Source of the DNA: Desulfovibrio piger
GTDB taxonomy: Bacteria > Desulfobacterota > Desulfovibrionia > Desulfovibrionales > Desulfovibrionaceae
DNA: 64,000 bases
Direction: 5' to 3'
Assembly (NCBI RefSeq): GCF_951793255.1
Contig: NZ_OX636706.1
Coordinates: 1,835,001-1,899,000, forward strand
The translations under genes were made by a program, and so were the position numbers. Positions within the stretch are counted from its first letter, which is position 1; each line of letters opens with the position of its first letter. Shown here piece after piece: positions 14,703 through 22,739 of this stretch. Under the pieces are notes generated by a model. The model was not told the DNA's origin and ran no database searches. It saw only the letters and a list, made by a program, of their open reading frames with translations.

Positions 14703-15599
14703 ATGCCCCGACACGTTTTGACTCTCAACGATCTTGGTGAAGAAGACTCCTGGCTGCTGGTCCAACAGGCACGCGGGATCCCTGATGCGAAGAGCCGTAC
14801 CGACTTCATGACGGAACGCACGGTTGTACTGCTGTTCGCGCAGGATTCGTTCGCCGAGCGGCTGTGCGTTTCGGCGGCTGTGCGGCAGATGGGCGGGTCC
14901 CTCGTCTTCCAGGGCGCCACGGGCGGCTGGAAGTCCGAGGTGGAGCGTTACCAGCGCCAGATGCTGGCCGTCATCGACTATTTTGTGGACTGCATGTACG
15001 TCTACGGCATCCCCGGTCTGGCCACCTCGGTGGACAGGGACCTGGTGCAGTTCCCCATCATCAATGCCGGCAGCCCTGATGCCCATCCGGCCCATGTGCT
15101 GGCCGACGTGGCCTGCATGCTGCGCTATACCCGGGACGATCTCAAGAAGGCCCGCGTAGGCTGGCTCGGTTGCACCAACGGCACCCTGTTCTCCCTCATC
15201 GAGGCCCTGCGCTACTTCCCCTTCAGCCTGCAGGTGGCCCTGCCGCCGCTGGAGGACCGTCCCACGCTGGAGGCCTATGCCCGTCATTGCGGCGTGAAGG
15301 TGGACTTTGTGGATACGCCCCAGCAGGCCGTGGAAGGCTGCAACTTCGTCTATGCCGGTTGCCGTTCGGGACTGGATGACGAGCTGGCGCAGCAGTGGAA
15401 GGTGGATGATGCCCTGCTGTCCCATGCCGACCAGAAGGCCCGCGTCCTGCTGGGCACCAGCCCCATGCAGGCCATCGAGGTCGCCAGCGACATCCTTGCC
15501 AGCCCGGCATCGCTGCTGCTGTTGCAGTCGGAAAACCGCCTGCGCGTGCACAAGCGCCTGCTGCACTGGGTCTTTTTGGAAAACGAACGGGTCATCTAG
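14703..15599 (+). CDS. Ornithine/aspartate carbamoyltransferase-like protein with lost signature motifs
   Basis: A 298-residue protein with the overall layout of ornithine carbamoyltransferase: MPRHVLTLNDLG at the start, an N-terminal carbamoyl-phosphate half, then a second domain with KKARVGWLGCTNGTLFSLIEAL. The three catalytic signatures are changed. STRTR is SFAER (LLFAQDSFAERLC). The HPxQxLAD site reads HPAHVLAD, with Gln replaced by His. The C-terminal HCLP site is missing, and LGTSPMQAIEV lies there instead. Ordinary carbamoyl transfer to ornithine is therefore doubtful; it may act on another substrate or be a non-catalytic relative. ATG 14703 has GGGAGG six bases upstream. It is the only plus-strand gene between the metA block and the synthase cluster and has its own terminator. 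Confidence 0.7.
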   Translation: MPRHVLTLNDLGEEDSWLLVQQARGIPDAKSRTDFMTERTVVLLFAQDSFAERLCVSAAVRQMGGSLVFQGATGGWKSEVERYQRQMLAVIDYFVDCMYVYGIPGLATSVDRDLVQFPIINAGSPDAHPAHVLADVACMLRYTRDDLKKARVGWLGCTNGTLFSLIEALRYFPFSLQVALPPLEDRPTLEAYARHCGVKVDFVDTPQQAVEGCNFVYAGCRSGLDDELAQQWKVDDALLSHADQKARVLLGTSPMQAIEVASDILASPASLLLLQSENRLRVHKRLLHWVFLENERVI

Positions 15600-15625
15600 C
15601 CCCCGATCATCCTTCAGATGTTCAC

Positions 15626-15665
15626 GATGGCTGTCCGGTCTTGCCGGGCAGCCATCTTTCATTTT
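15626..15665 (+). terminator. Intrinsic terminator after the carbamoyltransferase-like gene
   Basis: GATGGCTGTCCGG (15626-15638), loop TCTTG, then CCGGGCAGCCATC (15644-15656) with one G-T pair, followed by TTTCATTTTT. It marks the left border of the synthase locus. Confidence 0.85.
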
Positions 15666-15711
15666 TGGGGCTCTTTCCCCTTCCTGGGCGGGAGCTCGTT
15701 CCCTGGGGCTT

Positions 15712-16446
15712 TCAGCGAAAGGGAATCTCCAGACGATGCCGGATGATGGGGCGGGGGGCTTCGTTCTTCGGGATGGCCAGAGCCACGGCATAACCATCCC
15801 GGCCGATGGCGCAGGGGGCCCACCAGTGTTCGCCTTCGTCCGGAAGGGCTTCCTGGATGCTGGCATGGTGCCCTCCGCTCTCAGCGGAGACGAGCACCCT
15901 GTCCAGACCGGTGCCCAGCCCCTTGCCGCATGCTTTCATCACCGCTTCCTTTCTGACCCACATGCGATAGAAGCCGCGGGCATAATCGTCCGGGGGCAGC
16001 GCATCGAGGGCCAGGCGTTCCCGGGGATGGAAAAAGTCCGCGATACCGCGTGCATCCACAGCGCTCCCCGTCCACTGGATGTCACAGCCGATGGGGCAGC
16101 CCTCACAGACGGCCAGCAGGGCTTCCGTACCGCTGTGGGAGATGCTGAAGGGAAGGTCGCGCCAGCAGGGTTTTCCCCACGGACCGTAGGAGAAAACGAT
16201 GTCGCAAGCCCGGACATCCGGCCTGTGGGCGGCAAGGATGGTCTTTGCGCAGGCCCGGCAGAGAAGGAAGCGGCTGCCGTCGCGGGGCCTGCAGAAACGG
16301 GCCCCGCGTTCCAGCTCCTCGGGGGAAAGAAGGGGGCGCGCCCAGGAAATGCCGTTCTCCGCATGGGCCAGGCTGAACCGCCAGAGATGGATGGCGGCCG
16401 AGCGGTACACACGTTTGCGGCCGGAACAGAGGACACCAGTGGTCAT
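15712..16446 (-). CDS. 4'-Phosphopantetheinyl transferase, Sfp type
   Basis: A 244-residue Sfp-like enzyme that loads the phosphopantetheine arm of coenzyme A onto carrier-domain serines. Visible motifs are YGPWGKPC, LPFSISHSG, GCDIQ (metal-binding acid), FFHPRER and MWVRKEAVMKACGKGL (the W-x-R-K-E-A-x-x-K signature). The length of about 240 residues is that of Sfp rather than the short AcpS. It is the last gene of the minus-strand synthase run, and its ATG shares one base with the methyltransferase stop (TGATG). It almost certainly primes the six carrier domains of the four megasynthases. A TTG one codon earlier is also possible. Confidence 0.92.
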   Translation of the reverse strand: MTTGVLCSGRKRVYRSAAIHLWRFSLAHAENGISWARPLLSPEELERGARFCRPRDGSRFLLCRACAKTILAAHRPDVRACDIVFSYGPWGKPCWRDLPFSISHSGTEALLAVCEGCPIGCDIQWTGSAVDARGIADFFHPRERLALDALPPDDYARGFYRMWVRKEAVMKACGKGLGTGLDRVLVSAESGGHHASIQEALPDEGEHWWAPCAIGRDGYAVALAIPKNEAPRPIIRHRLEIPFR

Positions 16447-17273
16447 CAAAGGAACTCCCGGAAGCGGATGGTGACATATTTGAGCATGCCGAAGAGCTGC
16501 ACGATGGCGATGTTCACACGCGTAGACAGCGTCAGGCCGCTCAACGGCAGGCCGTGGAAGAAAGGAGTTTCGCTCACGGCGGCGAAACGGGGGGACAGGG
16601 AGGCCAGGGCCGGGACCTTGTCGATGCAGAACGTCATGGGCGCATTCCTGTTGCCGGAGCGGGCCACATAGCGGTTGCTGATGCGCATGCCGAGGGAGGA
16701 CACCGCATCGAAAAAAAGCGTCCCCCCGGGAAAACGCCCGCTGAGGAAGGGCAACAGCGCCCCCATCAGGTCCGTGGGCTGATAGTGGAACACTCCAGCT
16801 GCCAGAAGGAGGACGCCCCGTTGCCCTGGGGCCTCCACGGCATCCGGCCAGAGGGGATCGAAAATGTCCCGTGCTAGGAGCCTGTGCCCTTTGGCAGGCG
16901 GCAGGAGCGCCTGCCGGGCCCGGATGACTTCCGGCAGGTCCACATCATACCAGACAGCCTCGGCAGGGGGCTTGCGGTAGACGGCGGTACTGAGGCCGCA
17001 GCCCAGGTTGATGATGGTTCCTTCGGGGTGGCGGGCAAGGAAATCCCGGACGGTGCGATCGATGTTCATCTCGCGGGCCAGGCAGCAGACCTGGCCGTAT
17101 TCCTTGAAGGATCTCCTGATCTCCGAGAAATCGAAGTCCAGTTGTTTCAGAACGTCCACGGCGACGGGGTCGTAGGCGGCCTGCGGGTTGGCCCGGCAGG
17201 GGGTGGCGCAGCACCACAAGGGGATGAGGAGCGTTCTGGCGATATCGTCCGTGAGGCACGCTTCTATTTTCAT
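16446..17273 (-). CDS. Leucine-carboxyl-methyltransferase-like (LCMT/PPM) SAM-dependent O-methyltransferase
   Basis: A 275-residue class I methyltransferase of the LCMT type, a group often found with polyketide pathways. The N-terminal part has YDPVAVDVLKQLDFDF. The SAM-binding loop is IINLGCGLSTAVYR, with the acidic strand end in WYDVDLPEVIRARQALL. GVLLLAAGVFHYQP and GGTLFFDAVSSLGMR complete the fold. Members methylate carboxylates or hydroxyls; here a plausible job is esterifying or O-methylating the assembly-line product, which is inference. ATG 17273 has GGAG five bases upstream; an in-frame ATG at 17294 has none. It lies 32 bases after the beta-barrel gene and overlaps the PPTase gene by one base. 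Confidence 0.8.
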   Translation of the reverse strand: MKIEACLTDDIARTLLIPLWCCATPCRANPQAAYDPVAVDVLKQLDFDFSEIRRSFKEYGQVCCLAREMNIDRTVRDFLARHPEGTIINLGCGLSTAVYRKPPAEAVWYDVDLPEVIRARQALLPPAKGHRLLARDIFDPLWPDAVEAPGQRGVLLLAAGVFHYQPTDLMGALLPFLSGRFPGGTLFFDAVSSLGMRISNRYVARSGNRNAPMTFCIDKVPALASLSPRFAAVSETPFFHGLPLSGLTLSTRVNIAIVQLFGMLKYVTIRFREFL

Positions 17274-17305
17274 GGCAGCTCCGTGGATCGGCATCCGTTT
17301 GGGGC

Positions 17306-18640
17306 TCAGAACGAGTACCGGACGCCGAGATAGAGATGGTCGTTCCTGTCATACTGGCCAAGGTCGTTGCGGCGGTCGCCGCCAAAAAGCATGTAGCCGG
17401 CCAGGAAGTGCAGGTCGTCGCTGTATTCGTATTCGGAAAAGATCTCCACGCAGTAATCCCCGTTGCTGGCGAAAAGCTCCCCGCGTATGCCGGCCGTCAG
17501 GCTCTCGTCCAGGAATTTGTCGGAGACGGACCAGCTGATGCCGTAGCGGTCCCTGTCCTTGCCGGGCACGGCATCGCCGTCGTGGCTGAAGAAGAAGGCC
17601 TGGAGGTTGACGTTCAGGTTTGTCAGAAAATTCCTGTCCCATCCGAGGATGGCCTCGTAGTCCGTGCGGCGCTCCACCGTGATCTCGTCGGACTGGAAGG
17701 GATAGCCCGCCTTGATGGTGAATTCGCCCCGGAAGGTGGAGTCCCACAGGGATACGGCGGTATTGATGCCGAACGCCGTATAGGGCTCGTAGATCTCCTT
17801 CACCAGGGCCTGCATGCGCTGCCTGTCCAGACTGGCCGTGTAGAGAGGCTTGTGCTCGTAGCCCCGGTAAAAAAGGAAAGCCACGTCATAGCCCGGGCGG
17901 AAAAATTTGAGCCGCGCTGCCGCTTCCGGCTCGAAAGGGCCGTCCTCACGCTGGCGGCGGACGAAACCCGCACGGGCGTACTGGCGCAGGGTCCGCAGCG
18001 AGCTGTCTTCCCAGGGCGAGCCGTATTCGGGCAAGCGGCTGAAACGGGGGAAGGGGATGAGCACAAGGTCGAGCAGGCCCGCGCCGTCGAGGTTGGCCCG
18101 CAGGTCGACGGCCCCCACCGAAAGCCTCTGGCTGCTGCGGGCTGTGGCGATGGGGTTGCGGAAGTCCACGGGATTGATGATGTCGAAGGTGCTCAGGCTG
18201 TCGGCTTCTCCCCAGCGTATCTGCTGCATGCCGATGATGAGGTCCAGATACCGGGAGTCCAGGGTCACATAGGCCTCGCCCAGTTCGGGCGTCACGATGG
18301 GTTCCTCGGAGTCCCGGCGCCCGGGCACGGAAAGGTCGGCATCCACATGGCCGCTGACGTAGCCCCGTATCCAGGAGTCCTGGTTGATATTGGCTTCGAG
18401 CCGGAAGCGCTGGGCCGCGGACAGGGGGGTCGCCTTGTAGGGCGACTGACGGTAGGTCGTTTGCAGACTGCCGGACAGTTTCAGCCAGTCCGGCATGAGG
18501 GGCTTGTCCCCGTCCGCTCGGGAAAGGGAGGGGAAGAGCAGCAGGGCGGCAGCCAGCAGCATGGCCGCGGTACGGAAGCGGACAGAGCGGCACAGGCGCA
18601 TGCCTTCGGCTGCGGGGCGGGGAAAACTGGCAAAGGGCAT
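17306..18640 (-). CDS. Outer-membrane beta-barrel protein (DUF1302/alginate-porin-like)
   Basis: A 444-residue exported protein. An N-terminal extension precedes a clear signal peptide (FRTAAMLLAAALLLFPSLSRA-DG). The mature part consists of alternating amphipathic strands with aromatic girdles and ends in LYLGVRYSF, a C-terminal Phe expected of outer-membrane barrels. Strand-rich stretches such as GELFASNGDYCVEIFSEYEYS and IIGMQQIRWGEADSLSTFDIINP resemble the DUF1302 group, which co-occurs with RND/MMPL transporters and LolA-like proteins. Proposed role: outer-membrane exit for the product moved by the neighbouring transporter. The start is uncertain; ATG 18601 (MRLCRSVRF) would give a more normal signal peptide, and neither start has a strong ribosome site. 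Confidence 0.72.
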   Translation of the reverse strand: MPFASFPRPAAEGMRLCRSVRFRTAAMLLAAALLLFPSLSRADGDKPLMPDWLKLSGSLQTTYRQSPYKATPLSAAQRFRLEANINQDSWIRGYVSGHVDADLSVPGRRDSEEPIVTPELGEAYVTLDSRYLDLIIGMQQIRWGEADSLSTFDIINPVDFRNPIATARSSQRLSVGAVDLRANLDGAGLLDLVLIPFPRFSRLPEYGSPWEDSSLRTLRQYARAGFVRRQREDGPFEPEAAARLKFFRPGYDVAFLFYRGYEHKPLYTASLDRQRMQALVKEIYEPYTAFGINTAVSLWDSTFRGEFTIKAGYPFQSDEITVERRTDYEAILGWDRNFLTNLNVNLQAFFFSHDGDAVPGKDRDRYGISWSVSDKFLDESLTAGIRGELFASNGDYCVEIFSEYEYSDDLHFLAGYMLFGGDRRNDLGQYDRNDHLYLGVRYSF

Positions 18641-18731
18641 GGTGGGCGATCCGACGGGAAAGGTTGTGGAGAAGGTCTGCCGGGGCGGGGAACCGGGAAG
18701 GGCCGTGGAGGCCCCTCCCGGAAGGACGGAG

Positions 18732-19541
18732 CTAGCGCTGCAGGGCGCTGTGCTCGAAATAGGCGTCGCTCAGGCCGACGTCATAGCGCAGGTTGGACCA
18801 GTCGATGACGGTGAAGGAGCCTTCCCTGGGGCGTTCGACGCGCATCTGCGTCACGGTCCAGATCCCGTCTATCTTTTCCTGGCGGGAGAAGAAGAGTTTT
18901 TTCACCAGACGGTCTTTCTTGTCATAGTAGTCCGCCCGCAAACGCAGCAGGGTATCCTTGCGCACCCACTGCACCTGGCGGGAATACTGGGTCTCTTTCC
19001 CCTTTTTGGGGGTGCGTTCCAGGACATAGCAGTCGATGCCGTCCACGTTCTCCTCGCCTTGCAGCAGGTAGTCGTACTCGTCCACGTCATCGAGGTTCTG
19101 GATGTCTTCATTGGAGAGGTCACTGCGCATGAATGAGGCGAACTTGCTGGAACCGCTGATGCGGCGGACAAGGCTCTCGGCCGGCAGGTAGACCCACATG
19201 TCGTCATCCTGCTCCAGGCCGCGGTAACTCCAGACGAGATATTTGGTGCCGTTGACGTCGGCGGGCCTGTCGAACACGATCAGGCTGTATTCGTCTTTGC
19301 CGTCCTTGCCGAAATGCTTGGAATAGGTCTTGAAGGAGCGCGTCAGCACCTTGCCGCCGCGGTTGATGCTCATGACGGCTTCGCTGTAGGAGTCCTGGCT
19401 CGTGTCGACCTGGTCCATCCGGACGGCCAGATCGTAGCCCGCCTTGACGGGGTCTGTGATCGCGGGAGCGGCCTGGGCGCTGCCGGCAAGGAGCAGCGTG
19501 CAGAAGAAAAGGGCAAAGAGTCTGTGCGATGCGATGGTCAT
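18732..19541 (-). CDS. LolA-like periplasmic outer-membrane lipoprotein-sorting protein
   Basis: A 269-residue protein with a signal peptide (ALFFCTLLLAGSAQA-AP). The rest is a half-barrel LolA-like domain (the uncharacterised 'outer membrane lipoprotein-sorting protein' family). DMWVYLPAESLVRRISGSSKFASFMRSDLSNEDI and GIDCYVLERTPKKGK are characteristic of that family. Such proteins sit next to MMPL transporters in many Gram-negative lipid-export loci and probably ferry a hydrophobic cargo across the periplasm. AGGAG lies six bases before ATG 19541. It is placed between the transporter and the barrel gene, which supports a three-part export route for a lipid-like product. Confidence 0.8.
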   Translation of the reverse strand: MTIASHRLFALFFCTLLLAGSAQAAPAITDPVKAGYDLAVRMDQVDTSQDSYSEAVMSINRGGKVLTRSFKTYSKHFGKDGKDEYSLIVFDRPADVNGTKYLVWSYRGLEQDDDMWVYLPAESLVRRISGSSKFASFMRSDLSNEDIQNLDDVDEYDYLLQGEENVDGIDCYVLERTPKKGKETQYSRQVQWVRKDTLLRLRADYYDKKDRLVKKLFFSRQEKIDGIWTVTQMRVERPREGSFTVIDWSNLRYDVGLSDAYFEHSALQR

Positions 19542-19571
19542 GGAGTTCTCCTTTCGGGATGATGGTGATGC

Positions 19572-21914
19572 TCAGGCACGGACCTGCGGCTCGTGTTCCT
19601 TGCCCAGGGGCTTGAGGAAGGAGAGCAGGGCCGGGGAAAGGGTGAGGTCGGCGAGGCAGCCCCAGAAAAAGGCCGCTGCCCCAAGGATGCCGAATTGCCC
19701 CGTGGTCCTGACGGCAGAAAGCGTGAAGACCAGGAATCCCAGCATGAGGGATATGGTCGTGAAGGTGACGGGCTGTCCTACCGTGCGCACGGTCGCCAGC
19801 AGGCTTTCACGATAGCTCCCCTTGCGGGCGAACATGCGCTGGAAGGTGACGTAGAAGTGGGTGGTGTCGTCCACGCATACGCCGATGATGACCGAGGAGA
19901 AGATCATCAGGACAAGGCTCAGGTCGATACCGGCAAGCCCCATGAGGCCCATGGGCATGAGGATGGGCACGATGTTGGGCAGCATGCTGATGCAGCCCAG
20001 CACCACGGAGCGCAGGCACAGGATCATCATGAGGCCGATGGTGATGACGGCGCTGGCAAGGCTGGCGGCCTGGCCGGAACCCACATAATCGGCCACGGCG
20101 GTCAGCCAGGCCATCTGGCCCGTGTATTCCACGCGCAGCCGTCCGCCTAGCCGGTCGCGGACGAAGGCATCCATCTCCTGCATGAAGGCCCGTACTTCCT
20201 GGGTGCCCATATTCCGTGTCTGGATATGGATGCGCGCCACATCGCTGAGCAGGCTCAGCTCCCTGTCCAGGTTCTTCCCGCCCGACGTTTCGTAGAAGAA
20301 CAGGTACTGGCCGGCCAGCTCCTGGGAATCCGGCAGGCGGTGGAAGGCCCCGTCATCCCCGTGCAGGACTTCATTGATGCGTTTGATGATGTCCACGATG
20401 CTGTGGGTCTTGACGGTGCCGGGCAGGCTTTCGGCGTGGCGCTGCAGGCGCTCCATGTCCTGCAGGAAACGGAGCTCGCGGGCGCCGTTGGCCTTGCCGC
20501 TGTCCACCATGATCTCCAGGGACATGGAGCCGCCCATGAAGGTATCGAAAAAGTCGGAGTCCCGGCGCAGTTTTTCCGAGGTGCTGATGTCCTTGACCGT
20601 GTTCGTTTCCACCACGACCCGCTGGTACAGGCAGGCACCGGCCAGGGACGTCACGAGGAAAAAGACGATCACGAGACGCGCATGATCGATGGACCAGCGG
20701 GCCAGTCCTTGCAGGGCCGCATCGAGGCGGCAGAGCAGACGGTCATGGACGCCCCGCCGGATGGTCGCCTCCTGTTCCGGGCGGATCATGTAGGCGATGG
20801 GCGTCAGCGTGATGGCCAGGACGAAGGCGATGGCCACGCCGATGGCGGAGTAGATGCCGGCCATGCGTATGGGGATGATGTCCGTGGTGAGGAAGGAGAG
20901 GAAGCCCATCATGGTCGTCAGCGACGTGAACAGGCAGGGGATGAAGACCTCCCGCATGGTCTCGACCATGGCTTCATGATGGACGGTCCCCCGACTGCGG
21001 TGCAGGTGGTACCCGGCGATGATGTGCACCGTGTCCCCGATGCAGACGGAAAAGAGCATGGTGGGCAGCATGATGTCCATCATGGAAACGGTCCAGCCCG
21101 CCAGGCTGATGATGCCCATGGTCAGGATGATGCTGATGCAGATCACGGCCACGGGAGCGATGACGGCCCGGATGCCGTTGCCCATGCGGAACAGCAGCAG
21201 GGCCTGGAGCATCAGGCAGACCAGGGTCAGCTTGACGGTCTCCTTGCGGGTGATCTTGTCGCTTTCGTAGTCCTGGACGGGCGGCCCGGCCAGATGGGTT
21301 TCCAGAGAGGCGAATTCCGGCCGTTGCAGGACGCGGTACACTGCCGGGGCGATGTCTTTGCGCGGGTCGTCGGCCCCGTCGGGATAGCGTTCGCATTCGA
21401 GCACTATGGTGGCGATGGTGGCGTCGGGCGAGATCAGGACGTTCACGAAGTCGTCCAGGGCCAGAGCTTCTTTTTTGAATGCCCTGATGGCCTCGGGATC
21501 ATCAGGGATCTCTTCGAGGCCGGGACCCACCATGACCTCGTCCCCGTGAGCGCGGATGTATTCCGCCGACCCCAGCCACTTGACCTCCCTGATGTGGGGC
21601 ACGTCCTTTTCCAGGGCCAGCGCCAGGGAATCCAGGAGTCGCAGCGTGTCACGGTCGAAGATGTCCCCGCCGTTCCTGACGGCCACATAGACGAAGTCTT
21701 CATTGCCGAAGAGCTCCCGGAAGCGTTCGATGGCCACGACGGCGGGATCGTCGTCCGTGAAGAAGGATTCATCGGAGTTGTCGAAGCGGAGGTCACGCAT
21801 CAGGAAAAGGGACCCGAACGTGAGCACGGCCACCAGCAGAAGGACGCCGTAGCGCCAGGTCTCCAGAAAGCCGACGAACGTGCGGGCGCGGGTCAGGGCG
21901 CGGGACTCCTTCAT
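19572..21914 (-). CDS. MMPL/RND-family transporter
   Basis: A 780-residue inner-membrane transporter of the RND superfamily, MMPL branch. The layout is an N-terminal transmembrane helix (YGVLLLVAVLTFGSLFLM), a large periplasmic loop of about 180 residues, six helices (e.g. LVCLMLQALLLFRMG; TLGAI-like region FVLAITLTPIAYMI), then a second helix-loop-helices repeat ending near GILGAAAFFWGCLADLTLSPALLSFL. Conserved intramembrane acids occur in SVCIGDTVHIIAGYHLH and IGVCVDDTTHFYVTF, the proton-relay region of the family. MMPL proteins export lipids and lipidated natural products. Start ATG 21914 overlaps the thioesterase stop by four bases, so it is part of the synthase operon. Cargo is predicted to be the acyl-primed product. 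Confidence 0.88.
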   Translation of the reverse strand: MKESRALTRARTFVGFLETWRYGVLLLVAVLTFGSLFLMRDLRFDNSDESFFTDDDPAVVAIERFRELFGNEDFVYVAVRNGGDIFDRDTLRLLDSLALALEKDVPHIREVKWLGSAEYIRAHGDEVMVGPGLEEIPDDPEAIRAFKKEALALDDFVNVLISPDATIATIVLECERYPDGADDPRKDIAPAVYRVLQRPEFASLETHLAGPPVQDYESDKITRKETVKLTLVCLMLQALLLFRMGNGIRAVIAPVAVICISIILTMGIISLAGWTVSMMDIMLPTMLFSVCIGDTVHIIAGYHLHRSRGTVHHEAMVETMREVFIPCLFTSLTTMMGFLSFLTTDIIPIRMAGIYSAIGVAIAFVLAITLTPIAYMIRPEQEATIRRGVHDRLLCRLDAALQGLARWSIDHARLVIVFFLVTSLAGACLYQRVVVETNTVKDISTSEKLRRDSDFFDTFMGGSMSLEIMVDSGKANGARELRFLQDMERLQRHAESLPGTVKTHSIVDIIKRINEVLHGDDGAFHRLPDSQELAGQYLFFYETSGGKNLDRELSLLSDVARIHIQTRNMGTQEVRAFMQEMDAFVRDRLGGRLRVEYTGQMAWLTAVADYVGSGQAASLASAVITIGLMMILCLRSVVLGCISMLPNIVPILMPMGLMGLAGIDLSLVLMIFSSVIIGVCVDDTTHFYVTFQRMFARKGSYRESLLATVRTVGQPVTFTTISLMLGFLVFTLSAVRTTGQFGILGAAAFFWGCLADLTLSPALLSFLKPLGKEHEPQVRA

Positions 21915-22681
21915 CGGGTCTGCTCCAGCATGCGGCCGAGTTCCTCACGCAGGAGCATCAGGAAGGTGTCCTCGTCCTTTTTGAGGAAAAAGTGGTCGCC
22001 CGGCAGGATGTGCGCGGCGAACGCCCCGCGGGTCTGTTCCCGCCAGGCTTCGAGGTCCTGCCGGCAGACTTCGTCATCGGCATCCCCGGAAAAGACGCAC
22101 AGGGGCACATCCAGGCAGGCATCGCAGACATAGCTTTCGTCCATGGCGAAATCCGCCCGCAGCAGCGGCCGGAACATGCGCATGAGATCCGGCTCGCGCA
22201 GGATCTCTTCCGGGGTCCCTGCCAGCTGCCGCAATTCCGCGTCGAAAGCCTCGTCGGGAAGGTCGCTGAGCAGTTTGCGGGGCGGCATGTGGACGGGGCG
22301 GCTCCCCGAGACCAGCAGCAGAGCGGGCGGACGGCCCTGGAGGACAAGGCGGCGCGCCACCTCGAAGGCGATCTTGGCCCCCATGCTGTGGCCGAAAAGG
22401 ATGCAGGCGCCGTCGAACCAGCCGCGGCCTTCCTCGGCTTCGAACAACGCATCGGCCAGACGGTGGATGCTGTAATAGCGCGGTTCGCGGAAGCGTTCCT
22501 CGCGACCGGGCAGCTGCACGGCCCGGACATCGGCCAGGCCCCGGAGGTTCCTTTCCCAGTTGCGGTAAAAAGAAGCGCCGCCTCCCGCATGGGGAAAACA
22601 GAACATCTTCGGCCGGGCGGGGGAGGCGCCGGCGTTCCCGGAAATCTCCTGCGGCCCCGCGAGCCATTTGCCAGTATCCAT
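21911..22681 (-). CDS. Type II (external) thioesterase
   Basis: A 256-residue alpha/beta-hydrolase of the GrsT/RifR type. FCFPHAGGGASFYRNW is the oxyanion region. The nucleophile is in LFGHSMGAKIAFE, the acid is near VFSGDADDEV, and the histidine is in LPGDHFFL. These enzymes remove wrong or stalled acyl groups from carrier domains (editing) and do not normally release the final product, which here is the job of the fused TE in the previous gene. AGGAGG precedes ATG 22681. The gene is 58 bases after the last megasynthase and coupled to the MMPL gene through ATGA. Confidence 0.92.
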   Translation of the reverse strand: MDTGKWLAGPQEISGNAGASPARPKMFCFPHAGGGASFYRNWERNLRGLADVRAVQLPGREERFREPRYYSIHRLADALFEAEEGRGWFDGACILFGHSMGAKIAFEVARRLVLQGRPPALLLVSGSRPVHMPPRKLLSDLPDEAFDAELRQLAGTPEEILREPDLMRMFRPLLRADFAMDESYVCDACLDVPLCVFSGDADDEVCRQDLEAWREQTRGAFAAHILPGDHFFLKKDEDTFLMLLREELGRMLEQTR

Positions 22682-22739
22682 GGTTCCTCCTTGTCGTCAT
22701 GCTGCCCGTGCCGGGTCGTCCCCGGCACGGGCAGACCGG

